This document shows positions 63,129-64,000 of a DNA stretch of 64,000 nt, one piece after another. Under the pieces are notes generated by a model, which made no database searches, was not told the origin of the DNA, and saw nothing but the letters and a program-made list of their open reading frames with translations. Source of the DNA: Leucobacter sp. OLIS6 (GTDB lineage: Bacteria; Actinomycetota; Actinomycetes; Actinomycetales; Microbacteriaceae); contig NZ_MRAV01000014.1 of assembly GCF_002752355.1 (NCBI RefSeq), positions 248,001-312,000 on the forward strand, written 5' to 3'. Numbering within the stretch: position 1 is the first letter of the stretch; every line of letters starts with the position of its first letter. The translations under genes and the position numbers were made by a program.

Positions 63129-64000
<872 letters not shown>

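Overview
The window is a 64 kb piece of a high-GC actinobacterial chromosome, most likely from Microbacteriaceae (Leucobacter-like). This assignment rests on codon and GC bias, mycothiol-type redox genes, MurT/GatD, the actinobacterial form of LeuA, and gene order. It has no rRNA, tRNA, CRISPR array, insertion sequence or integrase that I can see. Coding density is very high. The only gene-free stretch above 300 bp is 43320-43786.

Region 1 (1-6810) is accessory. It holds a cut ECF sigma gene divergent from an O6-alkylguanine transferase, a serine hydrolase, an AraC regulator, a stand-alone proline dehydrogenase, a Cmx-type (chloramphenicol) MFS exporter behind a probable leader-peptide attenuator, an AlkD-like glycosylase and a DUF1877 protein.

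Region 2 (7041-15036) resembles the mycobacterial glbO/pepN/Rv2466c/rpiB/nei neighbourhood. It contains truncated haemoglobin, an MscS channel, aminopeptidase N, an aldo-keto reductase, DedA, a mycothiol-dependent nitroreductase-like protein, RpiB and an Fpg/Nei glycosylase.

Region 3 (15097-20561) holds MurT-GatD (lipid II amidation), YceI behind a palindromic operator, DUF4259, and a coupled App1-phosphatase/FUSC membrane protein pair. Region 4 (20562-26678) is cydABDC (cytochrome bd oxidase and its assembly exporter) with a structured upstream region. Region 5 (26684-30696) is a kynurenine module: an Lrp-type regulator divergent from kynB, kynU and an amino-acid permease. Region 6 (30684-34131) is an SPFH protein plus ribbon-helix-helix regulator, and divergent pabC/pabB.

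Region 7 (34184-56579) is a conserved housekeeping block: leuS, comEA, comEC, holA, rpsT, lepA, hemW, hrcA, dnaJ, rsmE, HIT, phoH, ybeY, corC-like and era. A GntR/ABC cassette (36786-38721) is inserted between leuS and comEA, and a MOSC gene sits between rpsT and lepA. hrcA-dnaJ has a CIRCE operator. Region 8 (56661-62989) is accessory: a LacI regulator with a palindromic operator controlling a small membrane protein, a sodium-solute symporter and a deacetylase (probable acetylpolyamine or related catabolism), plus a DUF2207 protein. Region 9 is a leucine-codon leader peptide with an attenuator hairpin, then leuA running off the window.

The strongest cross-cutting signal is regulatory. At least 14 genes or leader ORFs have a TANNNT -10 hexamer only 6-7 nt before the start codon and no usable ribosome binding site, so leaderless transcription appears common. 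Two of these leaderless ORFs are leader peptides, one before the Cmx-like exporter and one before leuA.
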